From Chryseobacterium shigense (GTDB lineage: Bacteria; Bacteroidota; Bacteroidia; Flavobacteriales; Weeksellaceae), in contig NZ_FTNY01000003.1 in assembly GCF_900156575.1 (NCBI RefSeq), positions 744,001-808,000 on the forward strand: DNA of 64,000 bases, in the 5' to 3' direction. Within the stretch, counting starts at the first letter, position 1, and each line of letters begins with the position of its first letter. The notes beneath the pieces are model-generated. The model did no database searches, was not told the DNA's origin, and saw nothing but the letters and a program-made list of their open reading frames with translations. Below are positions 1-8,956 of the stretch, in pieces. Made by a program: the position numbers and the translations under genes.

Positions 1-865
1 TAAGATCTGCAACCTGCACCACATCATTTTCGCTCTGTCCAAAGCCTAAAAATCCAGCATAAGGATGCGTTGCTCCCCAGATAGAAACGCATCTTGTTCC
101 CATAAGACTGGCAAGATGCATATTGGCAGAATCCATAGAGATCATTAATTCCAGTTCTGAAATCTTGGCAAGCTCTTCTGAGAGGTTTAATTTTCCGGAA
201 AGACTCCTGGTGTTGGGAATCTCACTTTCCCACTTCTCAAGGGTTTCTGTTTCTTTTTTTCCACCTCCAAAGAAATAGATGGTATGTTTTTGCGCCAAAA
301 TTTTAGCCAGTTCATACGTTTTTTCCAATGGAAGCATTTTTCCTTTATGCTGCGCGAAAGGGGCTAATCCTATCCCGGATTTAGGTCCCGGCAAAGGCCT
401 CAGCTTATGAGAAAGCTCTAATTTAAAACCCATCGCTCTAAAAACATCTGCATAACGCTCAACCGTCTTTTTCAGCTGTACTTTATTCAGGTTCCAGACA
501 TCGGTCAGCTCTTCCTTTTCCTCTTTTCCTTTATTTATTTTAAAGACTTTAAGTCCTTTTCTCCTGTTGATCTTATCCAGGATCTTTGTTCGGATCACAT
601 CATGAAGATTGGCAACGAAATCAGGGTTAAATTCATTGATCAATTCATTTGCAAGCCTTCTTAGTCCGAAGAGACCTTTGTATTCATCCAGGTTAATTCC
701 TTTAAATGTAACATTAGGAATATCAGCAAACAAGCTTTCAAAATTTTTTCTGGAAACCATTACAATCTCTACATCAGGATTCTGCTCCAGAAACTCCCTG
801 AAGACCGGTGCGGTCATCGCGACGTCACCGAAGGCGGAAAAACGATATGCTAGAATTCTGGTCAC
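1..865 (-). CDS. Glycosyltransferase family 9 protein (heptosyltransferase-like), C-terminus cut by window edge
   Basis: I read this by translating the minus strand; 288 codons are present and the end runs off the left edge. It starts at a GTG two bases after the sufE stop. That start gives the N-terminus VTRILAYRFSAFGDVAM, the usual opening of family 9 transferases (RFSALGD). Further on are the loop GLAPFAQHKGKMLP and the C-terminal nucleotide-sugar motifs around SMDSANMHLA and WGATHPYAGF. The family transfers heptose or other sugars to the lipopolysaccharide core on the cytoplasmic face of the inner membrane. Together with the GT4 gene two places upstream it points to surface-polysaccharide synthesis. 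The acceptor and sugar cannot be told from sequence. Confidence 0.88.
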   Translation of the reverse strand, partial: MTRILAYRFSAFGDVAMTAPVFREFLEQNPDVEIVMVSRKNFESLFADIPNVTFKGINLDEYKGLFGLRRLANELINEFNPDFVANLHDVIRTKILDKINRRKGLKVFKINKGKEEKEELTDVWNLNKVQLKKTVERYADVFRAMGFKLELSHKLRPLPGPKSGIGLAPFAQHKGKMLPLEKTYELAKILAQKHTIYFFGGGKKETETLEKWESEIPNTRSLSGKLNLSEELAKISELELMISMDSANMHLASLMGTRCVSIWGATHPYAGFLGFGQSENDVVQVADL

Positions 866-867
866 GG

Positions 868-1287
868 CTAAGATTTTAGCTGATAGGCAACTGCGTAAAA
901 CTTAATCTGTTTGGTCATCGCCATTAATCCATTGGCTCTGGACGGCGAGAGAAATTCCTGAAGTCCGATTTCTGAAATAAACTCAAAATCAGAATCTAAA
1001 ATTTCCTGCATAGAATGTCCACTGTAGATGCTTACTAAAAGAGAAACAATTCCCTTAGGAAGAATTCCGTCTGAATCAGCATCAAAGAAAAGCTTCCCAT
1101 CTTTAAATTCAGCATCAATCCAAACCTTACTCTGACAGCCTTTGATGAGATTGTCATCGGTCTTTCTGTCTTCTGGCAGACCTTTTAACTCTTTACCAAG
1201 ATCAATAATATACTCATACTTTTGTTCCCAGTCATCAAGAAATGCAAATTCTTCGATTATTTCCTGCTGTTTTTCTTTAATGGTCAT
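868..1287 (-). CDS. sufE: SufE family cysteine desulfurase sulfur acceptor
   Basis: A 139-residue protein, the normal size for SufE. It accepts persulfide sulfur from the cysteine desulfurase SufS and hands it to the SUF iron-sulfur scaffold in the cytoplasm. The acceptor cysteine is C51, in the motif IKGCQSKVW. The helical N-terminus (EEFAFLDDWEQKYEYIIDLG) and the C-terminal segment LSPSRANGL are typical. The gene lies between two glycosyltransferases on the same strand, with 2 bases to the downstream gene, so it is probably cotranscribed with them. The rest of the suf operon is not in the window. Confidence 0.95.
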   Translation of the reverse strand: MTIKEKQQEIIEEFAFLDDWEQKYEYIIDLGKELKGLPEDRKTDDNLIKGCQSKVWIDAEFKDGKLFFDADSDGILPKGIVSLLVSIYSGHSMQEILDSDFEFISEIGLQEFLSPSRANGLMAMTKQIKFYAVAYQLKS

Positions 1288-1334
1288 GTTTTAACAATTA
1301 TCTTCTGCAAAGATAACCATTTTTATAAAGATTA

Positions 1335-2429
1335 TTATTCTGATGCTTTTTCAAATACTTCCAGAAGTTTTACTTCTTCATTTTCCCAGCAAAGTGCTTT
1401 CGATGCTTTTTGAAGTTCTACCTGATAGTTTTTTCTTCCTTTGTTCAGAATTTTATCTACCGCGATCGCAATATTTTCCGGATGATGATCAAGGATTATT
1501 TCTCCTACATCAAATTGTTTTTTGATCTTTTGCATCTCCGGCAGATCCGCCAATAATACGGGAACCCGTGATTGAATATAATCCAAAACTTTATTAGGCA
1601 GAGAATACAGGTAGCTTTCTCCTCCGTTTTCCTCTATACTCATCCCCACATCTGCTACTGCTGTTATCTTCCTTAAATCTTCAGGCTTCAGTTGGCCTAA
1701 AAACGTAACTTTATGCTGAAGGTTTTCTTTCAATACAAGATCTTCATATTCCTTTTTTCTTGGCCCGGTTCCGGCTATTTTTAAAACGACTCCGTCCAGA
1801 TGATGCATTGCCATAATAGCCTTATCGATCCCACGGAAAGGGTTAATTGATCCCTGGTATAAAAATATTTTAGGATTGTTTTCAGGAATTTCACAGATAG
1901 GATCTAAACTTCTTGGTGCATTCTGAACAACAACAGCACTTACTCCATATTTTTTGTGGAACCATTTTGCGTAGCTTTCACTAGCGGTAATCATCCATTT
2001 AAGCCTGGGAACGATTTCTTTTTCCAAATACCTCCACAATTTTTGTGACATTTTGCCCTGAATAGCAGGCATTTCTGAAAAAATCTCATGACTGTCAAAA
2101 ATAAGCGGAATATTGAGTTTTTTAGAAATAAGATAATTGGGAAGCAAAGCATCAAGGTCGTTAGCATGAAGTATAGTATGATGATCTGCTTTTTTCCTTA
2201 ATTGGTGGTACAGCTTCCAGTTAAACTCAAAATAAGCTGTTTTCAAGCTTTTAGAAGCTAAATGGATTCTGGAAAAAGGATAAGGACGTTCCATTTGTTC
2301 TGCCCCTTTCCAGTCATTACCGATCAATTCTATTTCATATCCCTTTTCGTGAAGGGTCTGGCATACCTTCTCTATGCGCTGGTCTGTATACAGATTACTG
2401 AAAGCAGAAGTAATTATCTTTTTATTCAT
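1335..2429 (-). CDS. Glycosyltransferase family 4 (group 1) protein
   Basis: A 364-residue GT-B fold transferase. I start it at MNKKIITS (ATG at 2427-2429), which shares one base with the stop of the small membrane protein gene (TAATG, coupled translation). A longer frame upstream exists but lies inside that gene. Motifs are ILHANDLDALLP in the N-terminal domain; the switch to the donor domain at PKIFLYQGSINPFRGID; and AGTGPRKKEYEDL, FLGQLKPEDL and GMSIEENGGESYLYSLPNKVLDY, the last being the usual E-x7-E nucleotide-sugar region. It probably works on lipopolysaccharide or exopolysaccharide. Substrate is unknown. Confidence 0.87.
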   Translation of the reverse strand: MNKKIITSAFSNLYTDQRIEKVCQTLHEKGYEIELIGNDWKGAEQMERPYPFSRIHLASKSLKTAYFEFNWKLYHQLRKKADHHTILHANDLDALLPNYLISKKLNIPLIFDSHEIFSEMPAIQGKMSQKLWRYLEKEIVPRLKWMITASESYAKWFHKKYGVSAVVVQNAPRSLDPICEIPENNPKIFLYQGSINPFRGIDKAIMAMHHLDGVVLKIAGTGPRKKEYEDLVLKENLQHKVTFLGQLKPEDLRKITAVADVGMSIEENGGESYLYSLPNKVLDYIQSRVPVLLADLPEMQKIKKQFDVGEIILDHHPENIAIAVDKILNKGRKNYQVELQKASKALCWENEEVKLLEVFEKASE

Positions 2430-2653
2430 TACTTTTTCTTTCCGGCCATCAAATAATACACCTGAATAAAGCAGATCAGTCCATTCGGAATGATGACAGG
2501 CCAAAGCATTCCATTGAAGATACCATAAATGACAAAGCAGATACACCCTATCATATTGACTATTCTAATTTTTCTTACATCTTTCAGTATAAAACTCAGT
2601 ACTATGAAAATTGATGCAGAATATCCAATATAAGTAGTAATTTCGGGATTCAT
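2429..2653 (-). CDS. Small three-TM membrane protein, SemiSWEET/YgjV-like
   Basis: 74 residues with three predicted hydrophobic segments (about 7-25, 32-48 and 50-68) joined by a short basic loop (KDVRKIR). Length and spacing resemble the three-helix SemiSWEET/PQ-loop and YgjV families, which form dimeric sugar transporters or have unknown roles. A clear PQ motif is absent; the equivalent place reads VIIPNGLICF. The stop overlaps the start of the glycosyltransferase by one base, so the two are translationally coupled. Function is inferred only from architecture. Confidence 0.68.
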   Translation of the reverse strand: MNPEITTYIGYSASIFIVLSFILKDVRKIRIVNMIGCICFVIYGIFNGMLWPVIIPNGLICFIQVYYLMAGKKK

Positions 2654-2805
2654 GGGGAAATTTTAAAGGATAACAAACTTAATCATTTTCAATAAGATAA
2701 TAAAATTTTTTCTGCCATAAAGTCATTAATTGATTTTTGGTAAAATATTTGTAATTTAGATAATGAATAAATGGCACCGCCGCCATTATTCTAATGAGAT
2801 ATATT

Positions 2806-5334
2806 ATGGATTATAAGTTTTCACAAGGTTTGAGCCAAGTGTTCAAACAAAGCAAGAGCGAAGCTAAAAGGCTGAAAAGTGAATTTCTTAATACAGAACA
2901 CCTACTTTTAGGTATTATAAAAACGGAAAACTCTGCAAAAGAAATCCTTCAAAGCCTTAATGCGGATTTAACACAAATCAGAAGAAAAATTGAAACTTTA
3001 AATACAGCAAGTCTTAATCCTATTTCTGAAGAGGTTACCAATATTTCTTTCACCAAGATGGCAGATCATGCCATCAAACGTGCAGAGCTGGAATGCAGAC
3101 AATATAAAAGCAATGAAATTAATACCGTTCACCTGCTTTTAGGCATTCTTTATAAATATGAGGATCCTACTTCAAATATTTTAGGCGCTTACGATATTGA
3201 TTATGAAGGAGTTTCAAAAGAATATCAGACCATGCTTAAAAACTCCGGTCAGGCTCCCCAAATGAGTGCTTATGACGATGATGATGACCGAGAGGAATTT
3301 GAGCAGATGAGAAAGCCTACAGGTAATTTAGGTTCTGCTAAAAGTAAAACGCCTACATTGGATAACTTTGGTAGAGACTTAACTTCTTTGGCCAGAGACG
3401 GAAAATTGGACCCTGTTATTGGTCGTGAGAAAGAAATTGAGAGAGTTTCTCAGATCTTATCACGAAGAAAGAAAAACAATCCTCTTCTTATCGGTGAACC
3501 CGGAGTTGGTAAATCTGCGATTGCAGAAGGACTGGCTTTAAGAATTCAGCAGAAGAAGGTTTCAAGAGTTCTTTACGGAAAGCGTGTCATTACTTTGGAT
3601 CTTGCGAGTTTAGTTGCAGGAACAAAATACCGTGGTCAGTTTGAAGAAAGAATGAAAGCCATCATGACGGAGCTGGAAAAAAACAGAGATGTCATCTTAT
3701 TCATCGATGAGCTTCACACTATTGTAGGTGCCGGAAGTTCTACTGGAAGTCTGGATGCATCGAATATGTTCAAACCTGCCCTGGCAAGAGGGGAAATTCA
3801 ATGCATCGGGGCAACGACTCTGGATGAATACCGTCAGTATATTGAGAAAGACGGTGCTTTGGAAAGAAGATTCCAGAAAGTAATGGTAGAACCTACCAAT
3901 ATTGAGGAAACCATTCAGATCCTGAATCAGATTAAAGATAAATATGAAGAACATCATAATGTAGTGTATACGCCTGAAGCAATTCTGGCTTGTGTCAACC
4001 TGACATCAAGATATATTACAGACCGTTTCTTACCGGACAAAGCTATTGATGCCATGGACGAAGCGGGATCCCGTGTTTACATCAAAAACATGAAGGTTCC
4101 TACCGAGATCATTGATTTTGAGAAAAAAATTGAGGATATCAAAGAAATGAAGCAGAAAGCTGTCAAAGCTCAGGATTATCTTGAGGCCAGAAAGCTTAAA
4201 GATGAAGAGGAACGTCTTCAGATGGAACTCAATTCTGCTCAGGATAAATGGGACAAAGATGTAAAAGAGAAAAAAGAAACCGTAACGGAAGAAAATGTAG
4301 CGGAAGTGGTTTCTATGATGAGTGGTGTTCCGGTAACGAAAGTTGGCAAGAATGAGCTTGATAAGTTAGCTCAGATGGATGAAAAACTAAACGGAAAAGT
4401 GATCGGTCAGGAAGATGCTGTGAAGAAGGTTGTGAAAGCAATTCAGAGAAACAGAGCCGGTCTTAAAGATCCGAACCGTCCGATTGGTACATTTATTTTC
4501 CTTGGAACCACCGGGGTTGGTAAAACTGAGTTGGCCAAAGTAATGGCTAGAGAGCTTTTTGAATCTGATGAATCTCTGATCCGGATTGACATGAGTGAAT
4601 ACATGGAGAAGTTTGCAGTTTCAAGATTGGTGGGTGCGCCTCCGGGATACGTTGGATACGAGGAAGGTGGACAGCTAACTGAAGCGGTAAGAAGAAAACC
4701 TTATGCTGTGGTTCTTCTGGATGAGATTGAAAAAGCTCACCCTGATGTATTCAATATTCTGTTGCAGATCCTGGATGAAGGTCATGTTACGGATAGTTTA
4801 GGAAGAAAAATCGACTTTAGAAATACGATTATCATCCTGACCTCCAACATTGGAACAAGAGATCTTAAAGATTTCGGAGACGGTGTAGGATTCGGAACTT
4901 CGGCTAAAAAGACAGGAACTGATACAAGAGCAAGAAGTACCATTGAAAATGCCCTTAAAAAAGCATTTGCACCGGAATTCTTAAACAGAATTGATGATAT
5001 TGTGATCTTCAACTCTCTGGTACAGGATGATATCAAGAAAATTATCGATATCGAACTGAACAAGCTTTACGGCAGATTGGAAAAATTAGGCTACAAAGTT
5101 GAATTGACTGAAGAGGCAAAAGACTTTATTTCTGAAAAAGGATGGGATAAAGACTTTGGCGCAAGACCGTTAAAACGTGCGATTCAGAAATATATTGAAG
5201 ACTTATTGGCAGAAATGCTGGTAAACAAACAATTAAATGAAGGAGAAACCGTGGTTCTTGAAGTAAATGAAGCCAAAGACGGCTTGACCGGAAAAACGTC
5301 AAAGCCTAAAAAAACAGCTGAAAAGTCTTCTTAG
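2806..5334 (+). CDS. clpC: ATP-dependent Clp protease ATP-binding subunit ClpC
   Basis: A Hsp100 unfoldase that feeds proteins to the ClpP peptidase. I prefer the second ATG (2806, MDYKFSQGLSQ) over the one 12 bases earlier, giving 842 residues, normal for ClpC. Domains: Clp N-terminal repeats (about 1-145); first AAA+ module with Walker A GEPGVGKS near 230-237 and Walker B LFIDELHT; a UVR coiled segment near 438-472; second AAA+ module with Walker A GTTGVGKT near 567-574 and VVLLDEIEKAH; and the ClpP-docking VGF loop (DGVGFG) near 693-697. The UVR segment and VGF loop mark it as ClpC rather than ClpA or ClpB. It stands alone, followed by a strong terminator. Confidence 0.97.
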   Translation: MDYKFSQGLSQVFKQSKSEAKRLKSEFLNTEHLLLGIIKTENSAKEILQSLNADLTQIRRKIETLNTASLNPISEEVTNISFTKMADHAIKRAELECRQYKSNEINTVHLLLGILYKYEDPTSNILGAYDIDYEGVSKEYQTMLKNSGQAPQMSAYDDDDDREEFEQMRKPTGNLGSAKSKTPTLDNFGRDLTSLARDGKLDPVIGREKEIERVSQILSRRKKNNPLLIGEPGVGKSAIAEGLALRIQQKKVSRVLYGKRVITLDLASLVAGTKYRGQFEERMKAIMTELEKNRDVILFIDELHTIVGAGSSTGSLDASNMFKPALARGEIQCIGATTLDEYRQYIEKDGALERRFQKVMVEPTNIEETIQILNQIKDKYEEHHNVVYTPEAILACVNLTSRYITDRFLPDKAIDAMDEAGSRVYIKNMKVPTEIIDFEKKIEDIKEMKQKAVKAQDYLEARKLKDEEERLQMELNSAQDKWDKDVKEKKETVTEENVAEVVSMMSGVPVTKVGKNELDKLAQMDEKLNGKVIGQEDAVKKVVKAIQRNRAGLKDPNRPIGTFIFLGTTGVGKTELAKVMARELFESDESLIRIDMSEYMEKFAVSRLVGAPPGYVGYEEGGQLTEAVRRKPYAVVLLDEIEKAHPDVFNILLQILDEGHVTDSLGRKIDFRNTIIILTSNIGTRDLKDFGDGVGFGTSAKKTGTDTRARSTIENALKKAFAPEFLNRIDDIVIFNSLVQDDIKKIIDIELNKLYGRLEKLGYKVELTEEAKDFISEKGWDKDFGARPLKRAIQKYIEDLLAEMLVNKQLNEGETVVLEVNEAKDGLTGKTSKPKKTAEKSS

Positions 5335-5361
5335 ATTGTAAACAAATAATATAACAATAGT

Positions 5362-5393
5362 AAAAAGCACCGGAATTTTTCCGGTGCTTTTTT
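5362..5393. terminator. Rho-independent terminator after clpC
   Basis: The arms AAAGCACCGGAA and TTCCGGTGCTTT form a 12-bp or longer stem with a T-rich loop, followed by a run of T. An A run on the other side lets it work for both strands. It sits 28 bases past the clpC stop. Confidence 0.9.
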
Positions 5394-5517
5394 ATGTTTG
5401 GACTAAACCAATTTTGGATTGCCCGGTGCACAAAAATAAAACGGACTGAAGCCCGTTTCATTACTATGTAAGTTCTGCGATTCATTTTCACAGATTTTTT
5501 ATCGAAAGGCGCTGAAT

Positions 5518-6045
5518 CTACAATCCTACTACAAAACCTATGTTCGGAACCAGTCCGCTTGAGAATACACTTGAATTTTCTTTCCAGAGTACATTATACA
5601 TCACCCCTAACTGCATAAAGGAATTCCCTCCTATTCTTTGCATATATTCGCCGCCAAGATACAGAGCTGTTTCCTGCTCGTTCACTTTATAATCGTAAAA
5701 TTTGTCTTTATAATTGATAAAATACTGCTGAAGATTGGCCCCTACATAAAATGATCTGGCAAAATAATAATTGGCGAATGGTCCTACCCCAAACATTGTT
5801 GATTTATAGTAATTGGAAGTCTGCCAGGAAACGCTGCCTATAACCCCTGCCTCAAGATCATCAGTAAGTCTGTATCCCACTCTTGGAGAAGCCTGAAGAT
5901 AAAAAGCACTGTTGCTTCCGAAACCCAATCCAATTCCACCACCGAACGTCCAGCGATTGACTTCTGATGTTGGTGTTCCTACTGAAACCTGGGAAAATAA
6001 AGATAGGGAACAGAAAATAGATAATGCAAGAAATGTTTTTTTCAT
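5518..6045 (-). CDS. Outer-membrane beta-barrel protein, porin-like fold
   Basis: 175 residues with a signal peptide (cleaved near LFSQ-VS). The body has about eight alternating amphipathic strands rich in Gly, Tyr and Phe (WTFGGGIGLGFG, FYLQASPRVGYRL, MFGVGPFANYYFA, FYVGANLQQYF, TALYLGGEYMQRI) and ends in VPNIGFVVGL. This is the pattern of small eight-stranded barrels (OmpA-TM or outer membrane protein beta-barrel domain) common in Flavobacteriia. Specific function is unknown. It is a single gene, with the convergent clpC terminator downstream. Confidence 0.8.
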   Translation of the reverse strand: MKKTFLALSIFCSLSLFSQVSVGTPTSEVNRWTFGGGIGLGFGSNSAFYLQASPRVGYRLTDDLEAGVIGSVSWQTSNYYKSTMFGVGPFANYYFARSFYVGANLQQYFINYKDKFYDYKVNEQETALYLGGEYMQRIGGNSFMQLGVMYNVLWKENSSVFSSGLVPNIGFVVGL

Positions 6046-6087
6046 AACGATATGATTTGGTGTTACAAATTACTAAAATTTAAGTAA

Positions 6088-6935
6088 TCAGTTTTTCTTT
6101 TTATTTTTCATTTTAAATAAATACCATCCCTCTCCTATTTCCCGGATAAAAAGCATTCCGCCGGGATCCATGACCGTGATTTCATTCTTCTTTTCAGTAT
6201 AAAAATACCCTACCGCATTATTTTCCATACTGCAGATTACAAATGCCAATGTATCTCTTGTAAAAGGAAGGTATTCACTAATATCAGAAATGGTCAGTTG
6301 ATAATAACCGTTCATAAACCTCTGATTCTTTTGTGGATCAGTATCATCTTTATTTAAATTTCTAAATTTTATAAATTCTTCTTTTAAAGCATTGAATTGT
6401 GGTTTCAGTTTGACAAAATGGTCTATAAGTTCATCGTCAGACCGGTTTCCAAGCTCATCTATGCTTTTTATATAATTAAATTGTTTTCCGGAGGTAAAAA
6501 GTTTCTGCTCATCCTTACTTTTCAATACAGCTTCCACCTGCTTTTCGGTAAGATCTCTTGCAAAAGCTACATAAGCAAAGGTGATGTCCGGAAGTTTTTG
6601 CGCATCAAAGATTTTCCAGTCATTTTTAACTTTCCTGAAATACAGATAAAAATCATATTGCTTCCTGTTTTTGTCCGTTGCAGTCACATCGACGACTTTA
6701 TAATTTTCACCAGCATTAAATTCTCTGTAACCTAATCCATAATCTGTATTATATCTCTTTCATATTCCAATTCAATATCCCGGTTTTCAAAAAGATACTT
6801 CTGGTATTTTTCTTTCTGGTTCCGATTTGATAATATCAACTTTGCGATTTCTATAGGAGTCTTTTGAGCAGAAAACCACCCGGAAATCAGACTTAGGATG
6901 ACAATACATAAGTTTTTCACGGAATATTTGATCAA
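6088..6935 (-). pseudogene. Secreted protein gene broken by a frameshift (one gene read as two ORFs)
   Basis: Two ORFs on the minus strand belong together. The first (6732-6935) has a signal peptide ending ISGWFSAQ and then a helical charged segment ending in ...LEYERDIIQIMD. The second (6088-6687, opening only with a GTG) carries the body. Reading the second frame back past its GTG gives continuous sequence NTDYGLGYREFNAGENYK up to a TGA at about 6760. So the reading frame must slip by one base between about 6733 and 6760; one missing base would restore a protein of about 282 residues. The body (DFYLYFRKVKNDWKIFDAQ; a C-terminal FIREIGEGWYLFKMK) is unrecognised. It is either a true recent inactivation or a sequencing error. 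Confidence 0.7.
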
Positions 6936-6990
6936 CTATCGTTTTTATCGATGGTTAAAATTATGGTTTTTTTACGAATTTTTTTAATCG

Positions 6991-6998
6991 TATTTTTG
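6991..6998 (+). promoter_or_regulatory. Bacteroidota-type -7 element for mnmA
   Basis: TATTTTTG fits TAnnTTTG exactly and lies 51 bases before the mnmA ATG, leaving a leader of about 45 bases. No convincing -33 TTG at the usual spacing was found. Confidence 0.5.
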
Positions 6999-7048
6999 CC
7001 GGGTCAAACTAAGAACTCCCGTTAAGAGTTTCGTAAAATTGAAATAAA

Positions 7049-8236
7049 ATGAAAGTAGTAGTAGGTTTATCTGGAGGTGTGGATTCCAGTGTTACAGCGT
7101 ATTTGTTGCAACAGCAAGGCCATGAAGTGGTTGCTTTGTTTATGAGAAACTGGAATGATGCTTCGGTAACGCTGGAGGATGAATGCCCATGGATTGAAGA
7201 CAGTAATGATGCCCTGATGGTAGCCCAGAAGCTGGGAATTCCTTTTCAGGTGATTGATATGAGCGAGCTTTACAAAGAGCGTATCGTAGATTATATGTTT
7301 GATGAATATCAGAAAGGAAGAACTCCGAATCCTGATGTTTTGTGCAACAGAGAAGTAAAATTTGATGTTTTCATGAAAACTGCGATGTCTTTAGGAGCTG
7401 ATAAAGTAGCTACAGGACATTATGCACAGGTTAATTCCACTTTTGACGAGAACGGAAAGGAAATTTTTCATCTTTTAGCCGGAAAAGACAACAATAAAGA
7501 CCAGTCGTATTTTCTATGTCAGCTGAGTCAGGACCAGTTATCGAAAGCTTTGTTTCCTATTGGAGAACTTACAAAACCGCAGGTAAGGGAAATCGCTAAA
7601 GAGATAGGACTTGTCACTGCAGATAAAAAAGATTCTCAGGGATTATGTTTTATCGGAAAGGTAAGTCTGCCTCAGTTTTTACAGCAGCAGTTGGTTCCCA
7701 AAGAAGGGGAAATTGTAGAAATATTCAAGGACTCTCCTTTGTTTTCAGTAGAAAAACCTGAGTTTTCTTCAAAAGAGGAAGAGCTTGAGTTTTTAACCCG
7801 GAAAATCAATTATAAAAGAACGGACGGTAAAGTCATCGGAAAGCATCAGGGGGCTCAATTTTTCACGATCGGACAAAGTAAGGGACTTGGTATAGGCGGA
7901 CACAAGGAAAGCTGTTTTATCATCTCCAGAGACATGGAAAACAACATTATATTTGTAGGTGAAGGTCACAGTTCTCCCGGTCTGCACAAAAAAGCATTAA
8001 AAATTGACAATTCAGAATTGCACTGGGTTCGTGAGGATATGAAGCTGGACAATGGTGGTTCTATGGAAGTCATGGCAAGATTCAGATACAGACAGGCTCT
8101 GCAAAAAGCGGTTCTGTATCATTTTGAAAATGCATCTTATATTGAATTTGAAGAACCTCAGTCAGCCATAGCAGAAGGTCAGTTTGCAGCCTGGTATCTT
8201 GATGAGGAGTTGATTGGAAGCGGCGTTATTGCCTGA
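7049..8236 (+). CDS. mnmA: tRNA-specific 2-thiouridylase MnmA
   Basis: 395 residues. MnmA adenylates and thiolates U34 of Lys, Glu and Gln tRNAs in the cytoplasm. The PP-loop SGGVDSS is at 9-15. The two catalytic cysteines are C99 ([12 protein letters not shown]) and C200 ([11 protein letters not shown]), and GHYAQV and KDQSYFL are also conserved. The insert around [21 protein letters not shown] lengthens the protein slightly over E. coli MnmA. It is a monocistronic plus-strand gene with its own promoter word. The tRNA U34 partner enzyme MnmG is also encoded in this window. Confidence 0.97.
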   Translation: MKVVVGLSGGVDSSVTAYLLQQQGHEVVALFMRNWNDASVTLEDECPWIEDSNDALMVAQKLGIPFQVIDMSELYKERIVDYMFDEYQKGRTPNPDVLCNREVKFDVFMKTAMSLGADKVATGHYAQVNSTFDENGKEIFHLLAGKDNNKDQSYFLCQLSQDQLSKALFPIGELTKPQVREIAKEIGLVTADKKDSQGLCFIGKVSLPQFLQQQLVPKEGEIVEIFKDSPLFSVEKPEFSSKEEELEFLTRKINYKRTDGKVIGKHQGAQFFTIGQSKGLGIGGHKESCFIISRDMENNIIFVGEGHSSPGLHKKALKIDNSELHWVREDMKLDNGGSMEVMARFRYRQALQKAVLYHFENASYIEFEEPQSAIAEGQFAAWYLDEELIGSGVIA

Positions 8237-8315
8237 TAAAAAGTTTTTGAAAATTTTCTGTAACGAATTTTGAGTTGTTAGACTTACTCTGTAAATAACA
8301 ATAAAAAATACTCCT

Positions 8316-8522
8316 ATGAAAACGACTTCAAAAAACGATTATGCATCTGTCAATCTCTTTTTAATCCCGCTTGTAAGTGCTGTTTTTGGCTATAATTTCT
8401 ACCAGATGATGGTACATCCGGAAAAATCCAATATTGCAGCGACCCTTATTCTTGTAGTGATCACATCTGTGATGGTCCGCAAATATGGCTACAAGCCTGT
8501 AAAAGAAGAATATAAAAAATAA
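8316..8522 (+). CDS. Small two-TM membrane protein of unknown function
   Basis: 68 residues with two hydrophobic segments (about 13-29 and 39-54) and a Lys-rich C-terminal tail (KPVKEEYKK). Not recognised as a known family. A hairpin terminator follows within 30 bases, which supports it as a real transcription unit. Confidence 0.6.
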   Translation: MKTTSKNDYASVNLFLIPLVSAVFGYNFYQMMVHPEKSNIAATLILVVITSVMVRKYGYKPVKEEYKK

Positions 8523-8545
8523 ATGAACCTCATTGATCTCTATAA

Positions 8546-8577
8546 ATCCCGAAGCATTCATGTTTCGGGTTTCTTTT
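8546..8577 (+). terminator. Hairpin terminator after the small membrane protein gene
   Basis: The arms TCCCGAA and TTTCGGG(T) surround a loop of about ten bases, followed by TTTCTTTT. It also faces the convergent minus-strand gene that ends at 8595. Confidence 0.65.
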
Positions 8578-8594
8578 GATCAATATGTATTTTA

Positions 8595-8945
8595 CTATTT
8601 GATCTTATGCTTGAAATCAGTTGACATAAAAATCACAAATACAATAATCTCTGCAACCAGAATACTGAATAAAATCCCTACTGGCCGGTCTATACTTATT
8701 CCTCTGATTAATTTTACAACCCCCATCATGAAAATGAACAACATGAAGTACAAAGAAGTAGCTGAATCATTTTCTCTGAAGGGTTTTAAACAGAAAACAG
8801 AGATGTAGAACCCTAAGAGCATCATTAAATAAAACTTCAGAAATTCCGGTCCTCTTACCATAATGGGGTTGAGCGTATGGCAGAATATTTCCAGTCCTGT
8901 AAAACTTACCCCGATAGGTACAGAATGAATGATTATCTTTTTCAT
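8595..8945 (-). CDS. Four-TM membrane protein with TIGR04222-like N-terminal motif
   Basis: 116 residues, starting at MKKIIIHS (8945); the longer frame upstream is low-complexity sequence inside the neighbour. About four hydrophobic segments. Residues 26-39 (NPIMVRGPEFLKFY) resemble the hallmark N-P-x(n)-R-G-P-x-F-L-x-F-Y of TIGR04222 proteins. Those proteins normally continue into a Gly/Cys-rich tail, which is missing here. The gene lies 11 bases downstream of a gene that ends in just such a tail, so the two look like one functional unit. Role unknown. Confidence 0.62.
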   Translation of the reverse strand: MKKIIIHSVPIGVSFTGLEIFCHTLNPIMVRGPEFLKFYLMMLLGFYISVFCLKPFRENDSATSLYFMLFIFMMGVVKLIRGISIDRPVGILFSILVAEIIVFVIFMSTDFKHKIK

Positions 8946-8956
8946 AGCTTTCAATT

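Noticed and set aside
53-905. Plus-strand ORFs overlapping the left end
   Set aside because: The minus-strand GT9 frame is open throughout and shows clear motifs; the plus-strand ORF at 609-905 is its shadow.
2794-2805. Upstream ATG of clpC
   Set aside because: It adds only MRYI; ClpC homologues start at MDYKFSQGL, encoded from 2806. Not decisive, since the two are 12 bases apart.
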